Origin: Nageia nagi
Lineage: Eukaryota > Pinophyta
Reading direction: 5' to 3'
DNA: 64,000 bases
NCBI GenBank assembly: GCA_050084985.1
Contig: JBITNC010000002.1
Location: forward strand, 32,922,001-32,986,000
Below, in pieces: positions 12,136 through 23,184 of this stretch. Numbering within the stretch: the first letter of the stretch is position 1; every line of letters starts with the position of its first letter. Both the position numbers and the translations under genes were made by a program. The notes beneath the pieces were generated by a model that worked only from the letters and a program-made list of their open reading frames with translations, was not told where the DNA came from and did not search any database.

Positions 12136-13201
12136 ATCATGTGCAAGGTACTTGTATCATAGCATTTATTTTTTAGTTTTTCATGGTATTGTACTATTTC
12201 CATGTAGCCAATAGCATGTATTACTATTTATGCAATAATCACTATGTGGAACTCACCAATATAAATATATATATAGCAAATGAAAAATATAAGAATATGA
12301 TGATAGTATGATATCTATGGACCATGGACATAAAATGTAAGATTGTTGATGGCCAATGATATGGCTAGTGAGATTTCACTCATTTAAAAGCTAAATCAAT
12401 GATGTAGCCATGAGCAAGATGTTGACATTGTCTCTCTACAATGGATAATGCAACTTGTTGTGTATCCAAATGATTTTTTCTTTGAACCATACATATTATA
12501 ATATCTTTGGGTCATAGACATAAAATGTATGACCATCGATGGCCATTGATATAGCTAGTGTGAGTTCATTCTCTTAAAATATAAACCACTTATGCATATA
12601 TAAGTAGATTGCTGATATTAGCTCATCTCTAATGGATGATGCAACTCACTATGTATCCCAATCATTTTCATGCAAGGTATAGCTAAAAAGATTTTTTAGG
12701 TACCTACATCATGAATGCAAAGAAAATCATACCACCAATGGCATAATCATTGTTCTTGTGCTACTAGCAATGTACACATCCATGCAATATTATTCAAAAT
12801 TAAATGCACTTTTCTATTTCAAGGCATGGATGTGAGAGCATTAGTTTTTTGAGTACCAAACATGATGAATGACCAGATTCATGGTTGAATAATGCAAGGG
12901 ACAAATTACCATCTTTCATTTTATATATTGGATGTGGAACCATAAGACTACCTATTAGTAGAGTTACTTCTAGAGCAAAGATGAGATATAGTTCTTCATA
13001 TTTTTGCCTTGGCTACACCATTCAAGGACCTTTCTTGGGGAAACTAAGCCAAAATGGGGTAATAAAGGAACCTCACCATTAGCAATATCATTAAATTAGT
13101 AGTACAATAAAGAGTTTAAAGTTCTCAAAAAAATTCTTTTGTACTTCTTCTTTGGACATGTAATTTCATTGATTCAATCACACCTCCAAAGAGGGGCAAA
13201 A
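12136..13201 (+). other. Gypsy 3' UTR with 190-bp duplication and PPT
   Basis: About 1.07 kb of non-coding sequence between integrase and the 3' LTR. Two imperfect copies of a segment containing GACATAAAATGTA lie about 190 bp apart (about 12305-12480 and 12495-12680). Tandem repeats in the 3' UTR are a known habit of Tat/Ogre-like elements. The polypurine tract GAGGGGCAAAA (13191-13201) ends at the LTR edge. A 65-codon open stretch at 12885-13082 has no recognisable motif. Confidence 0.7.
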
Positions 13202-13835
13202 TGTAGACATCTAAAAATGAATTATTATTTATTAATTAATTCATTTCAGAGAATTAATGATATTTATTGTAAAAAGGGGTTAAAACTATACCCAAGGTAA
13301 TGTAATAAATGTAATGGATCATTATACAATGTAAAAGGTATCAATTATCAATAAATACACTTTAAACATGTAATGTGCAATGATCTCAAGAATCAAAGAA
13401 GGCCAAGATGTTGCTATAAACACACATCAAAGGCAATGTAAAATACATCATGTAAGGGCATCAAAAATACCAAGAGATACTTAAACAAATGTAAGGTCAT
13501 TATATCCTACCAATAACAATATTTTGTAACATCACCTCTAAATAGATCTATTAAACCCTTTGACTCTCTCTTGCACATATTTTATTTCATTCATCAATAT
13601 ACTTATTCTATGAAACCAATGGCGTAGTATCTTGGGTCATTGGTGTCATGCATATTTATGAATTCCATGTGATGTTTGATGAATGGTTCCCATTATTTCA
13701 TGTTTATGTGATTTCAATGAAGTTACATTGATTATCATTGTTCATTTGATGCCATATTTATGATATATGCTTCAATTAAATATTGTAGACAAATAATGCA
13801 TCAATTTATCATTTATGCATTATTTTGGGTCTACA
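13202..13835 (+). repeat. 3' LTR of nested gypsy
   Basis: 634 bp, TGTAGACATC to GGGTCTACA, collinear with 5268-5902. It is followed by ATATG (13836-13840), the right half of the target duplication, and then by the protease-RT linker of the outer gypsy on the minus strand. Confidence 0.9.
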
Positions 13836-15880
13836 ATATGTCCAAGAAAAAAAATTTATATATATCTTTATAAGTTTAAAAATTAAATTTGTTCCTCTTG
13901 TGTTAATACTTTTCCAAATAAGATAATTTTTGGTTTATTAGGATCTTCATTGATATCAACATCGATAGTTTCTTTAATGAACATGTGGGAGGTGTCATCC
14001 AATTGTGAATAGATAGGGAGTAAATTAAGCTCAGCTTCCTCATATTGTGAGTTATATTTATCAAATTGTTCTTCCATATTAATAATTTCATATTCATAAT
14101 TATAAAAGTGAGATTAATATTAATCAAAATAACCTTCCATGTTTAAAAATGAATTATAAACATATTTTATAGCACGAAGGAAGATGTGTATACCCCCCAA
14201 GATAATTGACTATATATACATCACTTGGAAAATAATCTAAATAAATAGGAGCTTTTTGTTGTAAAAAATTAATTTGATAAAGATCAACAAGAATACAATG
14301 TAATCCATTAAACATATATGTCAAAGGTGTAAAACAATATGTAGAAATAGTACAAATAGAATGATAAAATATAGCAAAATCATGCATGATAAAATTAACA
14401 TGAAAGAATTCTTCAACACATGCAAACTCTTGAATAAACTCCTAGTAGTCAAAATTTAACATGAAATGTAGAGTAGATGTAGTAATGTTATATCAATAGG
14501 TAGGATTATATTAATGGAAGGATTAAAATAAATGTCAAAAGAATCACTACTAGGATCAAATAAAATTGTATTATCAATGACCTCAAAAGTGGATAATAAT
14601 AGTCTAATGTTGATTGATGGAATAATTTCATGTGAAAGAGTATCAATTGTATAAACTCTCTAAACAAAAATCCTCTAAAGATTCAACACAATAAATATGA
14701 GGAAGTGCAATATTAGAGAGTCCTTATTTATTAGATGGATCTTTTTCATTTTATATAATATCAGGTGCACTAATTATTAATATTTATCTTTGATAGCCCA
14801 AACCAATTTTATCAAGAGATCTACAAGAATAAAAGAAAAAATAAGAACTTTTAAACCTTTTTCATACTTACCAAGTAAATTACCTTTCCAACTATATTTT
14901 TCATCAAAATATTGTGTGGCATATGAAAATTTTGAAAAATGATTAAGAGAAGATGAAGATGAGGGTTGAGGCTCCTCACTTGTTGAATATGTATTTGTCA
15001 TATTATTCCCTCCATTAAAAAAGGTTATAGGTTTAAAACATGGTTCCTTAGATTTTATAAATGTTTTAGGATGAACCATGTCTCTTATGGAAGGAATATT
15101 AGGTAGAGTAATAGATTGATCATTTAATTTATACTCACCTACATGGGAAGATGTGTAACTAACAATAGCTTTCTCATTTAATTCATAAATGGAAGGAACC
15201 TTATTGATGTGGATGGAATGGAAGGAGAAGATGACATCGAGGTGGATGGAGAACTAAGTGGAATAATGCATGGAGGAAAGAATGATCTCATATGGTGGAG
15301 GGATAAAATTGTAATATTGAAATGGTTTTGGATCAGATTTAATACAATATATTTTTCCTTCATGAATAAATTTATTACATTTATGTAAAGTAGGAGGAAC
15401 ACACCTCATTTCATCTATCCATATTCTTCTAAGTAAAATATTATAATGCAAATCTTATTTGCTAAAATGAAATAATGTATGCAAATTTCTAGTACCCATA
15501 CGAAGTAAAAGAACAATAGCACCCATAGTGGTAGATATAGTATCATTGAAGGCTCTTAGTTGTAATGTGGAGGAAAATAGATGGTTTTGAGGCATTTTAA
15601 GGTGATATAAGGTTGTAGGTCATATAACATTAATACTAGAACTATTATAAATTAGGAGCCTTTTAAAAATATTCCCCTCCATTAATTCAATGATAAAGAG
15701 TGGTAGATGTGGTCTACGAAATCCTGCCTCTACAATTTCATGTTCATAAAAATTAATGGCTCCTAAATCACATGATTGAACATGGACCACAAAGTTGGTG
15801 AAATCTTCAACATATTTTGTTTACAACTAAATGAAATTTGAAAAATCCATGAGATAATATCTATATGATTTTGATGTTTG
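13836..15880 (-). pseudogene. Outer gypsy protease and linker
   Basis: This resumes the minus-strand gypsy after the nested element. The protease C-terminus is seen near 15460-15300: HYNILLRRIWIDEMRCVP, then TLHKCNKFIHEGKIY and SDPKPFQYYNF, matching the Tat protease pattern YNLLLGRPWIHDM. Upstream (15600-15480), TISTTMGAIVLLLRMGTRN belongs to the protease body. The remainder (15250-13836) is the variable linker, including MVHPKTFIKSKEPCFKPITF at 15079 and an acidic stretch at 14077-13883. The domain that should come next, RT, is found at 5262, across the nested insertion. Confidence 0.7.
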
Positions 15881-16159
15881 AAGCAGATCATAAATTGACA
15901 TCTTTATGGAGAATATTTATGTTGATGTGTTATATTTTCTTTAATGGTGATAATAGGATTTATTGGTATTGGAGGAGGAAAACTTGGACCTTGATTTGGA
16001 AAATACCCTCTTTGATTGTTATTCCTTTTATCAGGTGGATTAGATTGGGAAGAATCTTAACTAGGAGGATTCTTTGAGTGTTTTCTATTCCTTCTAACAA
16101 CATGAATCATCCCAATAAAATGTGGAATAGATGAAGGATCCAAGTAATTAACTTAATTT

Positions 16160-17530
16160 TCTTCTTGTGTTATGTGATTTTGTCTTGGAAAAGGATCCTT
16201 GTAAACATTCATATTTTTATTAGAACATGCAAGAGGATTATAAATTGCAAGATATCCTCTTTCAATAAGATTTTGAATCACATTTTTCAATTGATGGCAC
16301 TTATCTATTTGGTGTCCTTTAGCTCTATGAAAAGCACAATATTCATTATCTTTATACCAAATAGGTTTTTTACATTAGAATATTCTTGTCTAATATCTAG
16401 AAGAGTAATAATTTGAGCATTAGGGAAATTTTGAAGAATATTAGACAATGTATCCGAAAATGAGGTATAGTCCCTTTTAAGTCTTGGTGGTCTTTGTCTT
16501 GGTTTATTTCCTTCCACTTATGCTTTGGTTTGGATTATATATCGATTAGGAGGTGGTGGTACAAGAGGAGGATGTCGTGTAATGGATGGTTAGCTAAGTG
16601 TAACTTGGTTAACATGTGGTTAGGGAGGGGTTAGCTAAGTGTAAATTGGTTAACATGTGGTTTTTTATTTTGATAATCTTGTTTATTTATAAGTTTAACA
16701 TAACCATTTTGAATGTTTACTCTTCAATTATTTTATCCATACATATTGCTTCTTCAAAGAAAGGTAAATATTGAATTTGAAGTGTATTTGAAATATGTTT
16801 AGCAAAACATTTATAAAAAAGGTGATTTAATTAAGCTTCAAGAATAGTGAAAGTAAGTTCATGGATGATAGCTCTCCAATGAGTCACATAATTAGTAATT
16901 GGTTCATATTTGAATTTCTTAAGATTGTATAAATCACTTAAATTTGTTTTTCTCTAAATATTTTATAAAACATGATTAAGATAAAAATTTCCAATTATTG
17001 AAAGGTAAGGAGAGAATATTATCCCAAACTATTATACTAATCAAGTTCTTGACCACCCAAATTCATTAGAAATATTCTTAACATAAGGGGGTCTATATGA
17101 TTTAAAAGATAACATTATGTTTAAACACCCTTAAATGATATTTGGGATGTTCCTTTACTTTAAACTTATCAAAATTAGGAATCTCAAAATTTGCAGGCCA
17201 TGTATTATATGGAACTAAAGGATGTATTACCTCATTACATAATTGATCATAAGTTTGATTATGATTTAAATCTTGGTTACCAACATTCAACTTTTGTAAT
17301 CTATGAAGGATATATTATGTGGAAGCCAAAAAAGAATTAAGCATGTAAGTATCTTTCATGGAAGACATGACAAATGAAGGTTTTGCTTGTTGGGATGACA
17401 TAAAAGAGGTAAACTTTGATTGGGAATATGAAGTGGATGCATGAAAGGTATATGGTGGAGGATTTGTTTGATTGACTTTGAATTGTGTGGATGGTGCAAT
17501 GGAGGTATGGGAGGCATATTTAGGTTGATA
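16160..17530 (-). pseudogene. Outer gypsy gag
   Basis: Read leftward, 17290-17102 gives YNTWPANFEIPNFDKFKVK then EHPKYHLRVF, the start of the Tat Gag capsid domain (PPNFKIPDFDKYDG...HLRAF in relatives). The zinc-knuckle-like end is at about 16350-16260: YCAFHRAKGHQIDKCHQLKN then IQNLIERGYL. A Pro/Arg-rich stretch (RQRPPRLKRDYTSFSDTL) lies at 16517-16440. Several stops and frameshifts break the chain. The LTR edge (17536) lies immediately to the right. Confidence 0.75.
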
Positions 17531-17535
17531 TGTAT

Positions 17536-17879
17536 TGTAGACTAAAAATAATGCATGAATGATAAATTAAAGTACTATTTTTCTATAATATAATATTGAA
17601 GTATATATCAAAAATATGACATCCTTACAAACATGATAAATGAGGTACTTTAGTTAGATATGCATCATTATGAAATAAAATGAATCATACATTAAATGCA
17701 ACAAATCATTATAAGAAATGCACATCATAAATAGCCTAAAATACGTAGAATTATGCACACAAATTGAAGTATGTAGAATAAGATGAAGGGTATAGGAAAA
17801 TAGATTTATTTTTTGGGTAAAATGGTATTGCATGTTCTAATCTCTCCTCTCATCCCTTGTCATGAAAGATTATGTTGCT
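17536..17879 (-). repeat. Outer gypsy 5' LTR, internal-side piece
   Basis: On the minus strand this ends GCATTATTTTTAGTCTACA at 17536, like the end of the inner gypsy LTR. It is broken at 17879 by the small LTR element, and the rest of the LTR is at 33149-33383. The two pieces add to about 580 bp against 635 bp in the inner gypsy. Confidence 0.8.
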
Positions 17880-18179
17880 TAATATGGAATTAAAATCTAG
17901 AATCCATTCCATTACAAAGAGAGGCCTATAAATAGGTATTTACAAGAATGAATACTATGGTTTGAGACCATGGTATTGAGGATAGAGTTTTACAAGACAA
18001 CCATAAACATTAAATTATCTTAACAAATACCATGGTTTTAGAACATGGTATTAATGACATAATTTTACAATACAATCATAAATATTAAATGACTTTAAAT
18101 AAATACATATAAAGAATTATTTTATCTTAGATACCTTAGAAATATATTTTATTATTATTTATATTATTATTCCTCATCA
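17880..18179 (-). repeat. 3' LTR of small element
   Basis: 300 bp. The plus-strand edges are TAATATGG (TGATATGG in the other copy) and CCTCATCA. It contains the paired motif GAATACCATGG/ACCATGGTAT twice. The matching 5' LTR is split by the copia insertion at 21569. Confidence 0.8.
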
Positions 18180-19457
18180 TTCCTCCCAACAATAATAGAT
18201 TTGGTCTCCAAATCTTAGGAGGAAGGGTTGAGAAGAAACCCCAAATGAACAAGATATAAAGCTATTGATGTCGATGTAATCTCTAAAGTTGAATCAATAA
18301 GTAGTGTAAAAGAGCTAAAAAAATGACCATATAATTGTTGGAATATCAACTATGACTCTTTTCTCCTTAAGAGTAACCATACAAAATTCTAGGAACAATG
18401 GGCCATGGTAGAACGGAACTACAACTCTAAGTGACATAGTACCCAATGCATATACTATGTGATGTTCAATGAACAATGGTGATATTCAAAAATAGAATCT
18501 TGATAATTAGAAGAACTAATATAACACTAAAAGAATCATTGAAGCATAGAAGCATCAAAATAATGTGAAGACCAAGTATCTCAAAAAGGTAACTCAGCTT
18601 CCAAAGAAAGGATACAAAGAGAGTCCCTCAACATGAAATCAAGGCACAAACTTTTCTTTGATTATGGAAGTATGGAAGAAGTAAGATCTCAAAAGTTGAA
18701 TACCATCACTTAAGATAGATTTAAAATTGGACTCCAAATGACAAAGATGTAACATTATTAACATTTCATTAATTAATGAAAAATAATAAATGAAAGATAC
18801 CTATCATAAAAGAATGGTAGTCATACAAAGAAAAAGGAAGCAATCTATTCCATGAAACCACTCATTGTGAAGCTCTTGAAGTGATGAATCCAAAAAAATA
18901 GATTACATGCAAAATAGATGTTTGAGGAAGAATTTATGATAAAAACTCCTTTAGAATTGAAAATTACCTAAACTAAATGCAATTTTGATTTGGCCATGAT
19001 GTTAAATGGATGCCAACAAATGATGAGTCAACATAAAAAAGAGGTCCAACCATATGAATGGAGGATGAATTGCCAATTGGTAATTAGAATATGATGATGA
19101 ACATCGAAGATATTGTTTCCAATTGTCTCCCTCTAAAAAGCATAGTTGCAGTTGCTATAAAAATAGGTAACTTGTAGAAACCATAACTTTTGAGCCAGAG
19201 CTCCATTTTGCATGTTCTTTAGATCATTGGAAAGTTCTACGTGTCAAATATTGCTATAAAATTTCATCCTATTTGGAGAATTATTGGATATTTTTTTTAT
19301 CCTAAATAAAATGTAGTTACAAATTTTCTCAACCTAGTAAATGAACACAACTCCAATTTATAGCAGAAGGAGTATGTGAGGGTGAATGGGTATAGAGAAT
19401 ACCAAACTCTACTCAATGGACTCTCCCTTGGATTAACTTATTCCAAGAGATGGAAAG
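18180..19457 (-). other. Internal region of small element, no gene seen
   Basis: 1.28 kb of A/G-rich (plus-strand) sequence with no frame over 60 codons and no retroelement motif. It continues at 21352-21511, beyond the 1.9-kb insertion. Confidence 0.6.
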
Positions 19458-19895
19458 TGTTGAAAATTGTAAATATAATATTGTGTAATATTTTTTTTAA
19501 TGTAAATTCACTTAATACTTAAAATATCTTTAGATACCTTAAAGCATTAAGGGAATAAATATAGAAACACCTTTAACCTTACTCTTGGGTAAAAGAAAGG
19601 TTAAAGGGTGGGTTAGTTCTTATAAATAGAGAGGTACTTCTCTCATTATGTAGCTTTATCTAACTTGATGAAGCATGGTAATACTTTTCATGTAGAGTTG
19701 TAGGAGAGTTATCTTCTAAGAAAGTAATAGAATGATGGTTCAAAGTGGATGTACTCCCAAGAGATAGAGGAACCACTATACATGATGTGTTATCTTTTGT
19801 ATGATTGTTTCTTGATTTGCTATATGGATGAATGGTAGATTTGTTGGAGAAACTTCAAGGTGATCTTGGTTATATGGAATCCTTCAATTCCATCA
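19458..19895 (+). repeat. 5' LTR of compact element
   Basis: 438 bp, TGTTGAAAATTG to TTCCATCA. A TATA box (TATAAATA, 19621-19628) lies mid-LTR. Confidence 0.9.
19621..19628 (+). promoter_or_regulatory. LTR TATA box
   Basis: TATAAATAGAGAGG is conserved in both LTRs (also 21077-21084). Its position about 160 bp into the LTR fits the RNA polymerase II promoter of an LTR retrotransposon. Confidence 0.65.
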
Positions 19896-19897
19896 AG

Positions 19898-19909
19898 TGG
19901 TATCAGAGC
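19898..19909 (+). other. Primer-binding site, tRNA-iMet
   Basis: TGGTATCAGAGC, the perfect copia-type primer site, two bases after the 5' LTR. Confidence 0.95.
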
Positions 19910-20913
19910 CTTCCTTTTCATGATCTCCTCAAATTTCTAGTTTGCGATTTTGAGGTAACTCTCCTCAAATTTAAGGTATATATATCCCCTAATCTTGTTT
20001 CAATTTTATTTGAAACTTCATTGGTTAATCAATTTCAATTTCTTTTTTAAGTTGAAATTTGATATTTATAATAACATGTTTTTTATCTTGAGAATAATGG
20101 GTTCAAGGTAAATTTTATCTTAATTACATGTTAGTAGTATTTTATTAAATATAACATGTGCTATATGGTTAGATTATAAATCTTGTGATTTGATATCTAT
20201 ACTAACATGTTTATGCTAAGAATAATTGGTTAAGATATAACATCTTATGTTAGTAACATGTTAGTAGTATTTGAAGTTAGATCTAATGTATGGCATATGG
20301 TTAGATTTTTAAGATCTTAAAAATTAGTTTTTTTTTAACACTATGCTAAGATCTTATTATTGAAACTCTACAAAAATTTAATGTGTGATTTTTAAAGAAT
20401 ATTGATCTAAAATAAACAAACACAAATAAACACAAAAATCAAAAATCAAATTTTTTTGATAAACATTGATGATATTTTTTATATCCTTGGTTGATTGTGC
20501 ATATGTGATGACTTAGTTTATTTTATTAGTTTATGGATGACATTTATCTTATATGAGTGTATATGATGTATCTAGTTGATCTTATTTTTGAGTTGCTTGT
20601 AGCTTGTAGGTTCTTCTTGAGATTGTAGGTTCCTTCAGGTATGTAGGCTTATGGAGGCTCTTCATTTCAACATAATGTGAATGACTAATCTTGTACAAAG
20701 AAACCATTTGTTGGTTAATGATTGTATTGTAAAAACTATTTGTTAAAATGGTTAAGTAGTTGAGCCATTGTAGAACCATATATATTCTATTACTTCCTCA
20801 AAGATGTAAAAAGTTCTCATCTCCACTTATATCTCTTGAAGGATAACTCTCTCTTACTTTCTCTTTCTTCTTTTTCTTTTGGACTTTCTACCCAATTTTA
20901 TATTAAGGGGGAG

Positions 20914-21351
20914 TGTTGGAAATTGTAATGTAATATTGTGTAATATTTGTCTTTGATGTAAATTCACTTAATGTTTAAAGTATCTTTAGATACCTTAAAG
21001 CATTAAGGGAATAAATATAGAAACACCTTGAACCTTACCCTTGGGTAAAAGGAAGGTTAAAGGGTGGGTTAGTTCTTATAAATAGAGAGGTACTCCTCTC
21101 ATTATGTAACTTGATATAACTTAATGAAGCATGGTAATGTTTGTCATGTAGAGTTGTAGGAGAGTTATCTTTTGAGAAAGTAATAGAATGATTGTTTAAA
21201 GTGGATGTACTCCCAAGAGATGGAGGAACCACTATAGATGATGTGTTATCTTTTGTATGATTATTTCTTGATTTAGTAGATGGATGAATGGTAGATTTGT
21301 TAGAGAAACTTCAAGGTGATCTTGGTTATATGGAATCCTTCGATTCCATCA
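20914..21351 (+). repeat. 3' LTR of compact element
   Basis: 438 bp, the same length as the 5' LTR, preceded by the polypurine tract TTAAGGGGGAG and ending CGATTCCATCA. Confidence 0.9.
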
Positions 21352-21499
21352 GATTGGATACCAAAGAAATGAGGAGAAGTGTAGATACAATCCAACTCAA
21401 ACCATGAATAGTGGTTGGAAAGGATGAATGGCATGAATCCAATCCCCCCTCATCTTTGATAACAAATCTAAGAGTTGAGATCCCAAAGAGAAGGAACTA

Positions 21500-21510
21500 C
21501 TCTAATACCA
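21500..21510 (-). other. Primer-binding site of small element
   Basis: Minus-strand TGGTATTAGAG, one C-to-T change from the initiator tRNA-Met site, one base from the LTR edge at 21512. It sets the orientation of the 17880-33148 element. Confidence 0.7.
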
Positions 21511-21511
21511 A

Positions 21512-21568
21512 TGATATGGAATTAAAATATAGAATCCATTTCATTGTAAAGAGAGTCCTATAAATAAT
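21512..21568 (-). repeat. 5' LTR of small element, left piece
   Basis: 57 bp starting TGATATGGAATT. It ends in ATAAT, the left half of the copia target duplication. The remaining 242 bp are at 32907-33148, giving 299 bp against 300 bp for the other LTR. Confidence 0.8.
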
Positions 21569-22044
21569 TGTTGTGTGTGGAGCATGATTGTTCAGAGTTG
21601 TTTATTTTAGCCGGATGTATATCCTAGGAAGCTAAAAACGTTTGAAAAATTACCTTGTAAAAGTAAAGTAATTTCTAGTCAATCTGGTCCGTTTATTAGG
21701 CAAATAATCTGATGGTTGAACTTATGTTTGGTTTAGGGATTTTTTACCTAGATAAAAACCCCTCTTTTTGCATGAGGGCATTGTAACAGACGTGATTTGG
21801 TGAGCGAGAAATAGATACATGAGACTGTGAGAGAAAACAGAGGATATTACAGCAGATCTGTTGTAGGTTGTATTTCTTCACTTTGCTGGATAATAGAAAG
21901 GAAGGACTGGCTGTTTGGTGTGAACGTAGCCCAAACTGGGTGAACCACGTATATCTATGTCTCTCTTGTTTATGCATTTTTGGGTTTATATTTTCTGCTA
22001 TATTTTATGTGCTCCATTGCTCCAGAATATATAATTTTCTAACA
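21569..22044 (+). repeat. 5' LTR of Tork-like copia
   Basis: 476 bp, TGTTGTGTGTGGAGC to TTTTCTAACA. The same LTR family is seen at 32426-32901, 63304-63779 and, in degraded form, at 25999-26393. A TATA-like AGATAAAAACC lies near the middle. Confidence 0.95.
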
Positions 22045-22046
22045 AC

Positions 22047-22058
22047 TGGTATCAGAGC
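22047..22058 (+). other. Primer-binding site, tRNA-iMet
   Basis: TGGTATCAGAGC, an exact copia primer site, two bases after the LTR. Confidence 0.95.
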
Positions 22059-22119
22059 TGACGGTCTATTTGGCTGATAAACTCATAGGAAAGAAGAATT
22101 CCTCGTTCAAGTGGGAGCA

Positions 22120-22896
22120 ATGGTGGAAGATGGTAAGTTTAGGGTCAAGAAATTTAATGGCCAAAATTTCTCACTATGGAAGATGCAGATGGAAGATTAT
22201 CTGTATCAGAAAGATCTATACCTACCATTGGGCAGAAAAACAAATAAGCCGATGAATATGACAGATGAAGAGTGGAACCTTCTCGATAGAAAGGCACTCG
22301 GAGCAATACGGTTGAGCCTCACTGCATCAGTTGCCTTCAACATTTCGAAGGAAACAACGATAGAGGGTTTATTTCAGGCGTTGTCAAAACTATATGAAAA
22401 ACCCTCGGCCTCAAATAAGGTATTTCTTATGAAACAGTTATTTAATATGAAGATGTCGGAAGGTGGATCTGTTCCGGATCATTTAAATGATTTTAATACT
22501 GTTACAAGTCAGTTATGTTCTGTAAAGGTAGACTTTGATGATGAAGTTAGAGCTCTATTATTCTTATGCTCATTACCAGAAAGTTGGAATGGTTTAGTAA
22601 TGGCAATTAGTAACTCTGTGTCTGGATCTAGTACTTTAAAGTTTGATGATGTTGTCGGTGCTATCCTTAGCGAGGAAATGCGACGGAAAAGCTCCGATGA
22701 GACATCGGGAAATGCTTTGAGTGTAGATTCTAGGGGAAGAAAAAGTGAAAAAGGAAAGAACTCAGGATATCGCAGTAAATCAAAGAAAGGTAGATCCAAG
22801 TCCAGATCGGGGTTAGAGTGCTGGAATTGTGGAAAGAAAGGACACCTAAAGAGAGACTGTAGATCTCGGAAGGGAAAAGAAGGAGATGCACAGTAA
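22120..22896 (+). CDS. gag: Copia Gag, intact frame
   Basis: Gag forms the virus-like particle. The chosen start is the ATG at 22120 ([14 protein letters not shown]); a GTG nine bases upstream is in frame but not needed. The UBN2 capsid region ([19 protein letters not shown], residues about 95-115) and a Ser/Lys/Arg-rich tail are followed by one zinc knuckle [14 protein letters not shown] near the C-terminus. This layout matches tobacco Tnt1 and the Tork lineage. The frame is whole for about 258 codons and ends in TAA at 22894-22896. In copia elements Gag and Pol usually share one frame, and the same frame continues into protease, so this stop is probably a Gln codon (CAA) mutated to TAA. Confidence 0.9.
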   Translation: MVEDGKFRVKKFNGQNFSLWKMQMEDYLYQKDLYLPLGRKTNKPMNMTDEEWNLLDRKALGAIRLSLTASVAFNISKETTIEGLFQALSKLYEKPSASNKVFLMKQLFNMKMSEGGSVPDHLNDFNTVTSQLCSVKVDFDDEVRALLFLCSLPESWNGLVMAISNSVSGSSTLKFDDVVGAILSEEMRRKSSDETSGNALSVDSRGRKSEKGKNSGYRSKSKKGRSKSRSGLECWNCGKKGHLKRDCRSRKGKEGDAQ

Positions 22897-23184
22897 GAAA
22901 ACAATCATGAAGCAAATGTGACAGGTGAGGTGTTACAAGATGCTTTGATTCTTTCTTTTGAAAATATTAATGATTCCTGGGTGGTAGATTTAGGGGCCTC
23001 ATTCCATGCCACACCTGATAAGAAATATTTTCATGACTATGTTCAAGGAGATTTTGGACAAGTTCATTTGGGGGATGATAAACCTTGTAAAATTGTTGGA
23101 ATGGGTAAGGTTCTTATAAAACAGTAGAATGGAAACCAATGGCTACTAAAGGAGGTAAGGCATGTTCCAGATCTAAGGAAAAAT
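22897..23184 (+). pseudogene. Copia aspartic protease
   Basis: In frame with gag, the chain reads NDSWVVDLGASFHATPDKKY at about 22969-23030. The family active site is D-S-G-A; here Ser is Leu (TTA, one C-to-T step from TCA), so the protease should be inactive. A TAG at 23125-23127 (IKQ-stop-NGNQ) interrupts the region where related elements have Gln. The fold continues to EVRHVPDLRKNLISTGQL before the integrase segment. Confidence 0.85.

Larger units (their letters stand above)
5268..13835 (+). mobile_element. Complete Tat-like gypsy nested in a related gypsy
   Basis: An 8.57-kb element with both LTRs (635 and 634 bp), LTR ends TGTAGA...TCTACA, and internal order gag, protease, RT, RNase H, archaeal RNase H, integrase, 3' UTR. 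Flanking bases are ATATT on the left and ATATG on the right, a 5-bp target duplication with one mismatch. Outside these, the two halves of a minus-strand gypsy join up. By eye the two LTRs differ at roughly one base in ten, so the insertion is old. All coding parts contain stops, so it cannot move by itself. Confidence 0.9.
19458..21351 (+). mobile_element. Compact non-autonomous LTR retrotransposon
   Basis: 1894 bp: two 438-bp LTRs (19458-19895 and 20914-21351) around a 1018-bp non-coding interior. The exact primer site TGGTATCAGAGC is at 19898-19909, and a polypurine tract TTAAGGGGGAG ends at 20913. LTRs begin TGTTG and end CCATCA. By eye they differ at only about one base in twenty, so it is younger than its host. 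No protein motif is present, so it must borrow proteins from an autonomous copia. It is larger than classic TRIM elements and smaller than LARDs. A clean target duplication is not visible (GAAAG left, GATTG right). Confidence 0.9.

Noticed and set aside
13883-14127. Two overlapping minus-strand open stretches as separate genes
   Set aside because: Both lie in the variable protease-RT linker of the outer gypsy; at most one is a remnant of it.
22509-22904. 131-codon antisense open stretch over gag
   Set aside because: It is a shadow of the gag frame on the opposite strand, with composition mirroring the Lys/Ser-rich tail.
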